Of a DNA stretch of 33,279 bases, positions 1-7,302 are shown in pieces. Every line of letters starts with the position of its first letter. Position 1 is the first letter of the stretch. The position numbers and the translations under genes were made by a program. The notes under the pieces are model-generated. The model searched no databases and was not told where the DNA came from. It worked only from the letters and a program-made list of their open reading frames with translations. The DNA comes from Planctomycetota bacterium. Lineage in GTDB: Bacteria; Planctomycetota; Planctomycetia; Pirellulales; Pirellulaceae. Location: positions 1-33,279 of the forward strand of contig JAPLNJ010001191.1 of assembly GCA_026692885.1 (NCBI GenBank), read 5' to 3'.

Positions 1-27
1 GACACTTATTGATGCGCCGGTCCTAAG
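1..27 (+). repeat. Copy of an intergenic repeat arm
   Basis: These 27 bases match positions 1094-1120 in the same orientation, and the reverse complement of about 991-1017, with only a few differences. The shared core is TTGATnCGCCGGTCCT. The two membrane-module genes are therefore each preceded by the same sequence unit. It is a dispersed intergenic repeat of unknown role. Confidence 0.6.
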
Positions 28-93
28 CAGCGGGCCGAAAAAATAGGACTTAATAGGCGAGGCCAGTTTGCCGCTGGTCCCGCAGACGCGACC

Positions 94-948
94 ATGTCTA
101 CCTCGACGCGACCCAACTTGCGATCTTGCCTACGCTCACGGCGGCTGCTGGCCGTCGGCGTGCTGCTGGCCGTCGCTGGGTTGGTGAGCGGGATTGTGTG
201 GTACCGCAGCGGTCCGGCCGAGTCGCGCTCGGACCATGACGTCCCACTGGGCGTCGAGGAGGCTGTCGTGATCCGCTACCCCGGCCCGCGGTTGGTGGCT
301 CGGCCATATCGGCGCGGAGCGTCGATCAATCTTCGAATCACCGACGAAACCGAGGTGGACGAGGTACGGGTGTACGACGTGCGGTACGTCGTCAATCTGC
401 CGGGCGAATTCGCGTTGACTGACTACCTGACGTCCGCCGACGGTCGGCCCCTCGACGACTTGCCGACGTTTACCGTGCGCGGCCTGACCAGCTTGACCAA
501 GGATCTCGAAACCCGCCTTCAGGAGATCGAGGACGTCGGCATCCATATCTGGCACTGGTACTACGAGACCTTGGCCGGCCTGGGCGTGTTCTGGGTGCTG
601 TGGCTGATAGCCTTGATCTTCCTCGGTCGTAGCCGGCGCCCGACGGCGCGCAAGGCGGCGTGTCCCGAACCATCGGTGGCCGAACAGATTACCCGGTGTT
701 TGGCGGCGATTTCTGCGGGCGACCATTCCGTCGAGCTACGGTCGCAACTGGAAATCCTGCTGCTGCGGTGCTGGCGCGAGCGGCTCGGGCTACAAACGGT
801 ACGCATGGCGGAAGCCTGTCGCCGGATGCAACAGAGTGACGCGTTGGGCGACACGTATCAGCGGCTGATTACCTGGCTCCACCAGCCCAGCGCACCCTTG
901 ACCGTCGACGACTTGTTACCTGACCTGCGACCCTACGGCGGCGGCTGA
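94..948 (+). CDS. Two-TM membrane protein of a BatA/MoxR-type module
   Basis: This 284-residue protein has an N-terminal membrane segment (about residues 17-38), an extracytoplasmic part of about 110 residues, and a second membrane segment (about 158-178). A cytoplasmic helical tail follows. The tail (about 190-280) is Leu/Arg-rich, with a pattern of a single row of amphipathic helices, a WRERLGL motif and a short helical end. This resembles the C-terminal part of the DUF4381-like proteins that sit between the MoxR/DUF58 genes and the VWA genes in Bat operons. The next gene encodes a VWA membrane protein on the same strand, which supports this placement. No catalytic motif is visible. A scaffold role in a MoxR-AAA/VWA chaperone-like complex is inferred only. 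The start codon has no good Shine-Dalgarno sequence. Confidence 0.72.
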   Translation: MSTSTRPNLRSCLRSRRLLAVGVLLAVAGLVSGIVWYRSGPAESRSDHDVPLGVEEAVVIRYPGPRLVARPYRRGASINLRITDETEVDEVRVYDVRYVVNLPGEFALTDYLTSADGRPLDDLPTFTVRGLTSLTKDLETRLQEIEDVGIHIWHWYYETLAGLGVFWVLWLIALIFLGRSRRPTARKAACPEPSVAEQITRCLAAISAGDHSVELRSQLEILLLRCWRERLGLQTVRMAEACRRMQQSDALGDTYQRLITWLHQPSAPLTVDDLLPDLRPYGGG

Positions 949-987
949 AGAACGAACCGATAACGGCCCGCTGCGAAAGTACTGCAA

Positions 988-1123
988 CACGATTAGGACC
1001 GGCGAATCAATAACTGTCGCAAGTACAGTAGTCGTCACGCTCCGCCGTGACGACATGTCATCACGCGGAGCGTGATGACTACTTTGAAAACCCGACACTT
1101 ATTGATCCGCCGGTCCTTAGTGA
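988..1123. repeat. Large imperfect palindrome between the two module genes
   Basis: The left arm (988-1045) and right arm (1062-1123) are imperfect reverse complements over about 58 bases. The outer part carries the GGACCGGCGnATCAATAA core also seen at 1-27. The inner part pairs AGTAGTCGTCACGCTCCGC with GCGGAGCGTGATGACTACT, with one mismatch. Transcribed RNA would form a long hairpin between genes of one operon. Repeats of the GTAGTCATCACGCTCCGC type are, as I recall, frequent in Pirellulales intergenic DNA. Confidence 0.75.
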
Positions 1124-1151
1124 CAAGTCACCGCACTCCCCAGGCCACCCC

Positions 1152-2087
1152 ATGACATTCGCGTATCCCCAACTCATTCTGCTGCTCGTGCTCCCGGTCA
1201 CCCTGATCTTCTGGGAATGGGTCCGACGAGGACAGCCGTTAGTCCTGCCGTTTGACCACGTCCGCCAGTCGTCCGGACGTTGGCTCGGCTGGCTTGTGCT
1301 GACTGCCAACAGTTTGCCCGCGGCGCTGCTGGCGTTGGCCATTCTGTTCCTGGCTCGTCCGATCACCTATGCCCCGCCGAAAACGGAACGGAAGCTCAGT
1401 AACATCCAGATCGTGCTAGATTGTTCGGGCAGCATGCGCGAGCCGTACGGACCGCAGCCCAGCGATCGGCGTTACGCTCGGTTCGACGGAGCCATGGACG
1501 CCATCGACAAGTTCTTGACCGCCCGGGAAGGCGACGCGTTCGGGCTGACCATTTTCTCGCGGAACTTCCTGCACTGGGTCCCCCTCACCCAAGACACTTC
1601 GGCCATCCGCATGGCGCGGCCGTTCATCCATCCGAATGTGTTCCCCGACAAGCTGTGGGGCGGAACCTACATTGCCAAAGCGGTCGACGGGGCCATCGGC
1701 CCCCTGTCCCGGCATGCGGAAGGCGACCGCATGATTATTCTACTGACCGACGGCGAGGGCCTGGATATTGTGCAGGGGCAAGAACGCGACGTGATCGTCA
1801 AACTGCAGCGTCAGCGGATCGTCGTGTTTGCCATTGCCTTGAACGACGGGGGACCGGCCCCTGGCTTGGTTAACATCGCCCGTGAAACAGGTGGCCAAAC
1901 CTTTACGGCCCTCACGCCTCAGGCTTTGAACCTGGTCTTCCATCGGATCGATCAAATGCAGAAGGTCGAAGTCCGGGCCGAGCGGCCGCAAGTGATCGAC
2001 GACTTCGAACCCTTCGTGCGGCCTGCGCTGATCCTGCTGGGCCTGCAAGTTCTGGTCATCTTCGGACTACGCTTCACTCCGTGGTAG
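1152..2087 (+). CDS. BatA/BatB-like VWA-domain membrane protein
   Basis: This 311-residue protein starts with a membrane segment typical of the N-terminal aerotolerance (BatA) domain (residues 4-20) and has a second one near residues 50-68. A von Willebrand factor A domain follows. Its metal-ion-dependent adhesion site begins with DCSGS (D90-S94) and continues with a GGTYIAKAV segment and ILLTDGEG. A C-terminal membrane helix closes the protein near residues 290-306. The reading frame is open upstream to 1047, but that part lies in the palindromic repeat, so ATG 1152 is the sensible start. Known relatives work with MoxR ATPases and DUF58 proteins in envelope stress or metal-insertion complexes. 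The partners are probably upstream of this window. Confidence 0.9.
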   Translation: MTFAYPQLILLLVLPVTLIFWEWVRRGQPLVLPFDHVRQSSGRWLGWLVLTANSLPAALLALAILFLARPITYAPPKTERKLSNIQIVLDCSGSMREPYGPQPSDRRYARFDGAMDAIDKFLTAREGDAFGLTIFSRNFLHWVPLTQDTSAIRMARPFIHPNVFPDKLWGGTYIAKAVDGAIGPLSRHAEGDRMIILLTDGEGLDIVQGQERDVIVKLQRQRIVVFAIALNDGGPAPGLVNIARETGGQTFTALTPQALNLVFHRIDQMQKVEVRAERPQVIDDFEPFVRPALILLGLQVLVIFGLRFTPW

Positions 2088-2543
2088 GTCCACCGACAAA
2101 TCACAATCAGGCCGGAGAGTACCCGTTTGCGGCTGGATCGCTAATCCAGTCCATTCATCCTCGCTACCTTGCTGTGTACGCTTCCATGTGGCACTTCGGG
2201 GCGGAACCCCTAATAGCCACGCTGCAACACTCGATACTGGGCCCGTGGCCAGCGGCTACCCAGGCGGGATTCGCTCCCGCTGGTCAGCAAATCATTTCCA
2301 GTCCGCACGTCCATCCGCTGCTGGATAGCGACGGGGTCGGGAGTCTCTTAAGGGCGAACGGCAGCATGAGCGAAGAAAGGCCGCAAGAACAAAATCGTAC
2401 GCAGGGTCCGTCCTGCGATTGCATCAGGGGCGGCGGAGGATCACAATTTCTACCAAGCAGGCTAAGAAAAGTGTTGAATAAACGTGGCGGACGTCGGCGC
2501 CAACCTCTTGGATCGATTGCGACGTAACTCGGAAAGGAAGAAC
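2088..2543. other. Gene-free interval between the VWA and oxidoreductase genes
   Basis: About 450 bases with open frames on both strands, but none translates into anything recognisable. The candidates start inside the preceding stop region or run antisense into the next gene. No clear hairpin or promoter was found. The interval should hold the promoter of the following oxidoreductase gene. Confidence 0.5.
2531..2540 (+). promoter_or_regulatory. Ribosome binding site that sets the GTG start
   Basis: GGAAAGGAAG lies 3 bases before GTG 2544, and its GGAAAGG core gives a normal spacing. The frame is open further upstream to 2484, but no comparable site precedes that codon. Starting at 2544 puts the Tat motif at a usual distance from the N-terminus. 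Confidence 0.65.
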
Positions 2544-3926
2544 GTGAACAAGACACCGGGCCGTATCATCTGCGAGAGCACTGCGACATCGCGTCGCGAT
2601 TTTCTGAAACAGGCCGTCGTCGCCAGCACGGTCTTCGCCGTTCCAAATATCCTGACCCGGCCGGCGCGGGGCGCCGAGGCCGCGGTCAGCCGGGTCAACG
2701 TAGGCCTGATCGGCTGCGGCAACATCGGAGGCTACCACATCAACCACCTGACCGGGATGGCCGATGTGCGAATCATCGCTGTCGCGGACGCCTATAAGAG
2801 TCGCCGCGAGGGTACGGCCGCCCGGTTGAACGCCAAGTATGGTGAGCCAGGCACCGTCAGGGCCTACGCCGATTTCCGCGAGATTCTGGCCCGCCCGGAC
2901 GTGGACGCGGTCGTCGTGGCCGCCCACGACCACTGGCACACCCCCATGTCTATCGCGGCGGCCCGGGCAGGCAAGGACGTCTACTGCCAGAAACCGCTGG
3001 CGCTGGACTTCAGCCTCACGAAACAGCTTCGGAAGGCGGTCGTGGACGGGAAGCGAGTGTTCCAGTTCGGCACTCAGTACCGTACCATGGGCCGGTATCG
3101 CAAGATGATCGAACTGGTCCGCAACGGCTACATCGGAAAGCTGCAGCGCATGGATGTCTGGTGCCGCGACGTGTCGTTCGACGTGGGCTCGTATCACGTC
3201 AAACCCTACGGATCGGCCCAGGAAATCCCGGTCCCGCCGGATCTGGATTTCGACGCCTGGATGGGGCCGTCGCCGATGGTGCCCTACACGGTGGACCGGG
3301 CCACCAACTGGGGCGGCTACCATTGTCCCGAGACCTCTCTCGGCTTCATTGCCGGCTGCGGCATCCATGAGTTGGGCCTGGCGCAGTGGGGCAACAAGAG
3401 CGATCACACCAGCCCCGTCCGGTATCAGGGGACAGGCAGCGTGCCCGCCGAGGGCATTTTCCGGACGCTGGAGAAGTGGGACGTCACGTGCGACTACGCC
3501 AATGGCGTAACCATGCGTTTCATGGACACCCGGACGGCCGGGAACGTGGCGACGAAATACCTGCCCGGTTGGCACCCGGGCGACGGCGTCACGTTCCACG
3601 GCAGCGAAGGCTGGATCAGCGATGCCGAGGGCTTCTGCGCCAGCGACAGCAAGCTCTGGAAGGTGGATTTCAAGCCGGACGAGGAGCGGCTTCCGGTGGC
3701 CAGCGAGCACAACCGGAACTTCATCGACTGCGTCAAGTCGCGTCAGGAGACGCTTTGCCCGGTCGAGATGGCGATCCGCTGCGACACGATCTGCCACCTG
3801 GCCGATGCGGCGGCGCGGACGGGGCGGGCCCTGCAATGGGATCCCGAGAAAGAGGAAATCATCGGCGATGCGGAAGCAACGCAGCTGCTCACCCGAACCC
3901 ACCGCGAGAAGTGGAAGGTCTGGTAA
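2544..3926 (+). CDS. Tat-exported Gfo/Idh/MocA-family oxidoreductase
   Basis: This 460-residue protein begins with a twin-arginine signal, SRRDFLKQ near residues 18-25, followed by a hydrophobic stretch ending at AxA-like residues before GAEAAV. The Rossmann domain shows GLIGCGNIGG with the nucleotide-binding glycines. A DHWHTPMSIAA segment and CQKPLAL follow; the latter takes the place of the EKP motif that contacts the cofactor and substrate. The C-terminal alpha/beta domain includes CGIHELGLAQWG, where Asp/His-type residues usually act. Family members oxidise or isomerise sugars and related compounds with NAD(P). Exported planctomycete members are abundant and their substrates are mostly unknown. 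It stands alone, with no neighbour revealing the substrate. Confidence 0.92.
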   Translation: MNKTPGRIICESTATSRRDFLKQAVVASTVFAVPNILTRPARGAEAAVSRVNVGLIGCGNIGGYHINHLTGMADVRIIAVADAYKSRREGTAARLNAKYGEPGTVRAYADFREILARPDVDAVVVAAHDHWHTPMSIAAARAGKDVYCQKPLALDFSLTKQLRKAVVDGKRVFQFGTQYRTMGRYRKMIELVRNGYIGKLQRMDVWCRDVSFDVGSYHVKPYGSAQEIPVPPDLDFDAWMGPSPMVPYTVDRATNWGGYHCPETSLGFIAGCGIHELGLAQWGNKSDHTSPVRYQGTGSVPAEGIFRTLEKWDVTCDYANGVTMRFMDTRTAGNVATKYLPGWHPGDGVTFHGSEGWISDAEGFCASDSKLWKVDFKPDEERLPVASEHNRNFIDCVKSRQETLCPVEMAIRCDTICHLADAAARTGRALQWDPEKEEIIGDAEATQLLTRTHREKWKVW

Positions 3927-3942
3927 GGCACCACGAAAGAAA

Positions 3943-4018
3943 TAACTGTCGCAGGATGGCGGCCGAAAAATCACTCCCTCGCCCAGGTACTCCGGAGAGA
4001 GGGCTGGGGTGAGGGGCA
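3943..4018. repeat. Intergenic repeat with CCCTCGCCC / GGGGTGAGGGG arms
   Basis: After the oxidoreductase stop comes a segment starting AATAACTGTCGCA, a string also present at 1008-1020. It ends in a loosely self-complementary block, CCCTCGCCCAGG to CTGGGGTGAGGGG. It resembles a class of dispersed planctomycete intergenic repeats. It could also end transcription of the preceding gene. Confidence 0.45.
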
Positions 4019-4036
4019 ACGCCGTTAAGGATTTTG

Positions 4037-4101
4037 GTAGCCGAATTCGCCAGAATTCGGGTGTTTGGCGCGAACCCCCGAAGTCTGGCGACTTCAGCTA
4101 C
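4037..4101. repeat. Imperfect palindrome of the GTAGCTGAAGTCGCCAGA class
   Basis: The left arm 4037-4059 and right arm 4079-4101 are reverse complements with a few mismatches. One arm carries the AATTCGCCAGAATTCG variant and the other CGAAGTCTGGCGACTTC. The unit is therefore a short palindromic element, not a gene. Related units are familiar from planctomycete intergenic DNA. Confidence 0.65.
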
Positions 4102-4297
4102 GATGTACGTGCCGGTTTTTTGCGGAGTGCTTCGAGTCAGTCCGGAGTGCTCCGGGTCAGAGCTTAAATAGCGAACAGGGACTATTCACTGTTCAATCAC
4201 ATCCGTGTCCAGGAGGATCATGACTCATCCTCGGTCATCGGACGGCCACGGTTCTGAAGGACTACCTTCGTACGACGTGGCCCTTAGGCGAGCGGCA

Positions 4298-4426
4298 GGA
4301 AATAACTTACCCGTAGGACGGCCCTCCGAGGCCGTCTGGTAAACCAACCTGCGGGACGCAGTGGACGGCCTCGGAGGGCCGTCTTACGGGAAGATCATCC
4401 TACATCGGGTTGGGTAAGTTATTTCC
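4298..4426. repeat. 129 bp palindromic, MITE-like element
   Basis: The outer arms 4298-4312 and 4412-4426 are perfect 15 bp inverted repeats (GGAAATAACTTACCC). Inside them, 4311-4336 pairs with 4364-4389, forming a stem of about 26 bp around GACGGCCTCGGAGGGCCGTC. The element has clear ends and no coding capacity. This fits a miniature non-autonomous element or an exported structured RNA. No target duplication was identified. Confidence 0.7.
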
Positions 4427-4637
4427 TATTCCGGCGGTTCGACGTAGCCGAAGGCTGACACTGCCGAAATGAAATCGTCCGAAAGACGTCGCCCAATCGT
4501 GTGACGTGGCACGCTTCAGCCAAATACCGCTTACTTTGAGCGGAACGGTGCTAGCCGGCGGTGAAGACTGGCCGCGTTTTCTCACCAAGAACCCGCGGCT
4601 AGCGCCTTGCGGCTCACCATGTCCGAGTGCAACGTAA

Positions 4638-4725
4638 GCGGCAAGGCGCTAGCCGCCGGTGGCTCGAAACCGGCGGCTAGCGCCTTGCCGCACACAACCC
4701 TAAACTCAAGCTTTGACAAAGCACT
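4638..4725 (+). repeat. 88 bp repeat, left copy flanking the radical SAM gene
   Basis: A palindromic core (GGCAAGGCGCTAGCCGCCGGT against ACCGGCGGCTAGCGCCTTGCC) is followed by a tail ending TTGACAAAGCACT. The same unit, including the tail, occurs reversed at 6253-6342. Partial copies of the GGCTAGCGCCTTGC core also lie just upstream near 4549-4612. The core is a common planctomycete intergenic motif. Confidence 0.75.
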
Positions 4726-4806
4726 CGTGGTATGAACAGCCTCGACCGCAGGCGGTATAGTATATTGCTCCTTGCTCTGCCGCCGCCTTTTGCGAAAAGG
4801 ATGCCC

Positions 4807-6075
4807 ATGTATTTCCGCTTGGCCCGACGTTTTCTCGTGGAAACCGACAAACGCCTGCTCTGGAAGTTCGCCTGAAACGCCGGCTTCAAGGGCCTGCGCT
4901 CCCTGCAGAAGCACAAGCGGCGGCTACGGCGGGGCGAGTTCTTTCCGCCGTTCCTGTACATCTCGCCCATCAACAGCTGCAATCTCCGTTGCCAGGGCTG
5001 CTGGGTCGACGTGGCCGCAAAACAGGCGAAAATCTCCGCGGACGACATGGATCGGATGCTGTGCGAAGCCAAGGAGATGGGCAACGCGTTTTTCGGCATC
5101 TTGGGCGGCGAGCCATTCATGCACCCAGAGCTGCTGGAGATTCTGGGGCGGCATCCGGACTGCTACTTCCAGGTTTTCACCAACGGCCACCTGATCACCG
5201 ACCAGATCGCGGCCGATCTGCGCCGACAGGGGAACGTCTCGCCGCTGATCAGTGTCGAGGGCAACGAGATCATCAGTGACCAGCGCCGCGGCCACAAGGA
5301 TGTCTGGGACCGCACGATGGCCGGCCTGCAGAACTGCCTGAAACACAAGCTGATCACGGGCGTCTGCACGAGCGTGTGTCAGACCAACCTGGACCTGCTG
5401 ACCGAGGCCTGGCTGGATCGGCTGATCGACATGCGGGTCATGTACGCCTGGTTCCACATCTACCGCGCGGTTGGCCCGCACGCTTGTGAGGAACTGAGCC
5501 TGCGTCCCGACCAGCAACGCCAAGCCCGTGAGTTCGTGGTCGAGATGCGGGCCAAGAAGCCGATCATGATCGTCGACGCCTATCACGACGGGCTGGGCAG
5601 CTCGTTGTGTCCCGCCGCGATCGGCTTCACGCACCACGTCGGTCCGTGGGGCGACATCGAGCCGTGTCCCGTGATCCAACTGGCCAAGGAGTCGATCTAT
5701 GATCCGCAGTCCTTGAAAGAGACCTTCGCCAATTCGGCGTTCCTGTCGGACTTCCGGAAGATCGCCGCCTCGTACACGCGGGGCTGTATTCTCTTGGAGC
5801 GGCCGGATCTATTGCACGCCTTGGCCGAACGGCACGGGGCCCGTGATAGCACGGCCCGCGGCACCGTGTTGGCCGAACTGGCGGCGATGCAGTCACGGCC
5901 CTCGCAGTACAATCCCGACAGCGAGATCCCAGAAAAAAGTTGGGCCTATCGCTTGGCGAAGCGACTGTGGTTCCACGACTACGGCGCCTACAGCAAGCAT
6001 TTCCGCCCGGAGAACTGGCAGGATCCCCGAGTACCCGCCAAGGATCACGAAGCGGCCGAAACGCGGACTTCTTGA
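4807..6075 (+). pseudogene. Radical SAM/SPASM protein interrupted by an in-frame TGA
   Basis: Read through codon 23, this frame gives a 422-residue radical SAM protein. The 4Fe-4S motif CNLRCQGC uses C58, C62 and C65. Then follow GILGGEPFMHPELL (the GGEP SAM-binding motif), QVFTNG, and a C-terminal cysteine pattern (SSLCP, EPCP, RGCILL) of the SPASM/Twitch type. TGA at 4873-4875 stands in the segment KFA-stop-NAGFKGLRS, where I expect Trp (TGG), so it looks like a one-base change. Between this stop and the cysteine motif there is no ATG, GTG or TTG in frame. The first internal start, GTG 5011, lies after C65 and would give a product without the cluster. AAAAGG just before the start favours ATG 4807. 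The substrate is unknown. Pseudogene, recoding and sequence error all remain possible. Confidence 0.8.
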
Positions 6076-6252
6076 TTCCTGCGGCAGGGATGGAAAACCA
6101 CGCCGGGAGGGCGAGGCTAGGGTGATGCAAAGTTGGGGTTGGCGCACGAAAGCCATCGGGCAGGTATTGTTTACGGAAGTTGGGCGGCAAAGACGGTTGC
6201 CGTTCCTGGTTTTCTCGCCCCGAAGGGGCCAAACAAATCAGCCCAGTTGGCT

Positions 6253-6342
6253 AGTGCTTTGTCAAGGCTAACATCGTGGGTTGTGAGCGGCAGGACGCTA
6301 GCCGCCGGTGGCGTTCGGAACCGGCGGCTAGCGCCTTGCCGG
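6253..6342 (-). repeat. 90 bp repeat, right (inverted) copy flanking the radical SAM gene
   Basis: This is the reverse-orientation copy of 4638-4725. It begins AGTGCTTTGTCAAGGCTA, passes through CACAACCC in reverse, and ends in the CGCTAGCCGCCGGT palindromic core. Similarity covers the whole unit, with a divergent spacer in the hairpin loop. A diverged partial tail copy appears right after the DUF167 stop near 18299. Confidence 0.75.
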
Positions 6343-6343
6343 C

Positions 6344-6583
6344 CTTGATCATAACGTTGCGAAATTCTAGCAGTGTCGTGATCGCCCCCGAGAAGCTCCC
6401 GACATAAGTCGGTGGGAGTGTTCCCGTCCTGTGCCTACGGAGCCCCATATCCGACGAGTCGGGAGAACTCGGTGAGGCGCCGCGGTGTCAGGAACTGGCG
6501 GGACTGCTCTCACCGACTTACGTCGGGAGCTTCTCGGACGGGACCAGCTAGCAGTGATGGCATTTTGCAACGTTATGATCAAG
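6344..6583. repeat. 240 bp nested palindromic element
   Basis: Outer arms 6344-6360 and 6567-6583 are a perfect 17 bp inverted repeat, CTTGATCATAACGTTGC. Inner arms 6389-6418 and 6507-6536 pair over about 30 bases (CGAGAAGCTCCCGACnTAAGTCGGTG). CTAGCAGTG occurs next to both outer arms. It has no coding capacity and directly precedes the Rieske gene region. A miniature mobile element is the simplest reading. Confidence 0.7.
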
Positions 6584-6693
6584 ACCCGGCTCGGCCCCAA
6601 GGTGCTTGACGTTCCGCATATCGCCATGCAATAATCCGCGATAAGTCGATCCCCTTGTTGAGATTACCCTTGTTGCCAAGCAGGACTGCCCCC

Positions 6694-7302
6694 ATGGACA
6701 CTCCCTCCTCACCCCAAAAAAATGCACCGGCCGAAGCCTGCTGTTGTGGCTGTAGCTGCGGCGATCGCCGCGAGTTTGTGGCTAAGTTGGTGGCCCTCGG
6801 GTTGGGCGCGACGGCGTACGTGGTTCCGGCCGCAGCCGGTGTTGTGGCTGCTCTGAACCCGTTGCGGCTGAAAGCCGCTGGTGGTGAATTCCTCCGACTC
6901 GCCAACCTCGACACGTTGCCGAACGATGGCACCCCGCGGAAGTTCCCCGTGGTCGCCGAACGGGTCGATGCCTGGACGCGGGCCGTGGAACCGATCGGCG
7001 CTGTGCTCCTGAGACGCACCCCCGACAAACAGGTCGAGGCACTCCAGGTGGAATGCCCGCACGCCGGTTGCACCATCGAAGTGAAAGAGGTGGCGGACGA
7101 GCAGACCGGTGCCAAAGCCCCGCAACTCGTCTGTCCGTGTCACAAGGCCGTGTTCGATCTGGCCGGTAAACGCCAGCAGGCCACCTCGCCCAGCCCGCGG
7201 GATCTGGACCAACTCCAGGTCGAGATCCGCAATGGCAACGAAGTCTGGGTTCAGTTTCAAACCTTCAAGCTCGGCACGCCCAATAAGGTCGCAGTCACAT
7301 GA
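6694..7302 (+). CDS. Rieske [2Fe-2S] protein of a bc-type complex
   Basis: This 202-residue protein carries both Rieske cluster motifs. CPHAGC supplies C121, H123 and C126; CPCH supplies C147, C149 and H150, followed by KAVFDLAG. Two Cys and two His bind the cluster, and the other two Cys can form the stabilising disulfide. The N-terminus has an unusual cysteine run (ACCCGCSCG, about residues 12-20), then DRREF and a membrane helix, as in membrane-anchored Tat-targeted Rieske proteins. The start is ATG 6694; the open frame upstream has no support. Its stop overlaps the start of the cytochrome b/c gene by 4 bases (ATGA), so the two are translationally coupled. It should pass electrons from quinol to the c-type hemes of the next gene. 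Confidence 0.93.
   Translation: MDTPSSPQKNAPAEACCCGCSCGDRREFVAKLVALGLGATAYVVPAAAGVVAALNPLRLKAAGGEFLRLANLDTLPNDGTPRKFPVVAERVDAWTRAVEPIGAVLLRRTPDKQVEALQVECPHAGCTIEVKEVADEQTGAKAPQLVCPCHKAVFDLAGKRQQATSPSPRDLDQLQVEIRNGNEVWVQFQTFKLGTPNKVAVT

Noticed and set aside
2081..2527. Open frame overlapping the VWA gene end
   Set aside because: It starts inside the VWA stop region, has no ribosome binding site, and its translation has no recognisable pattern.
2424..4019. Long open frame antisense to the first Gfo/Idh/MocA gene
   Set aside because: It is a GC-rich shadow of a well-supported gene and has no signal, motif or start site.
4873..4920. Selenocysteine insertion element after the TGA
   Set aside because: Only a 4 bp stem (AGGG with CCCT) is visible at a plausible distance, too weak to claim. 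Trp rather than Cys is expected at the position.
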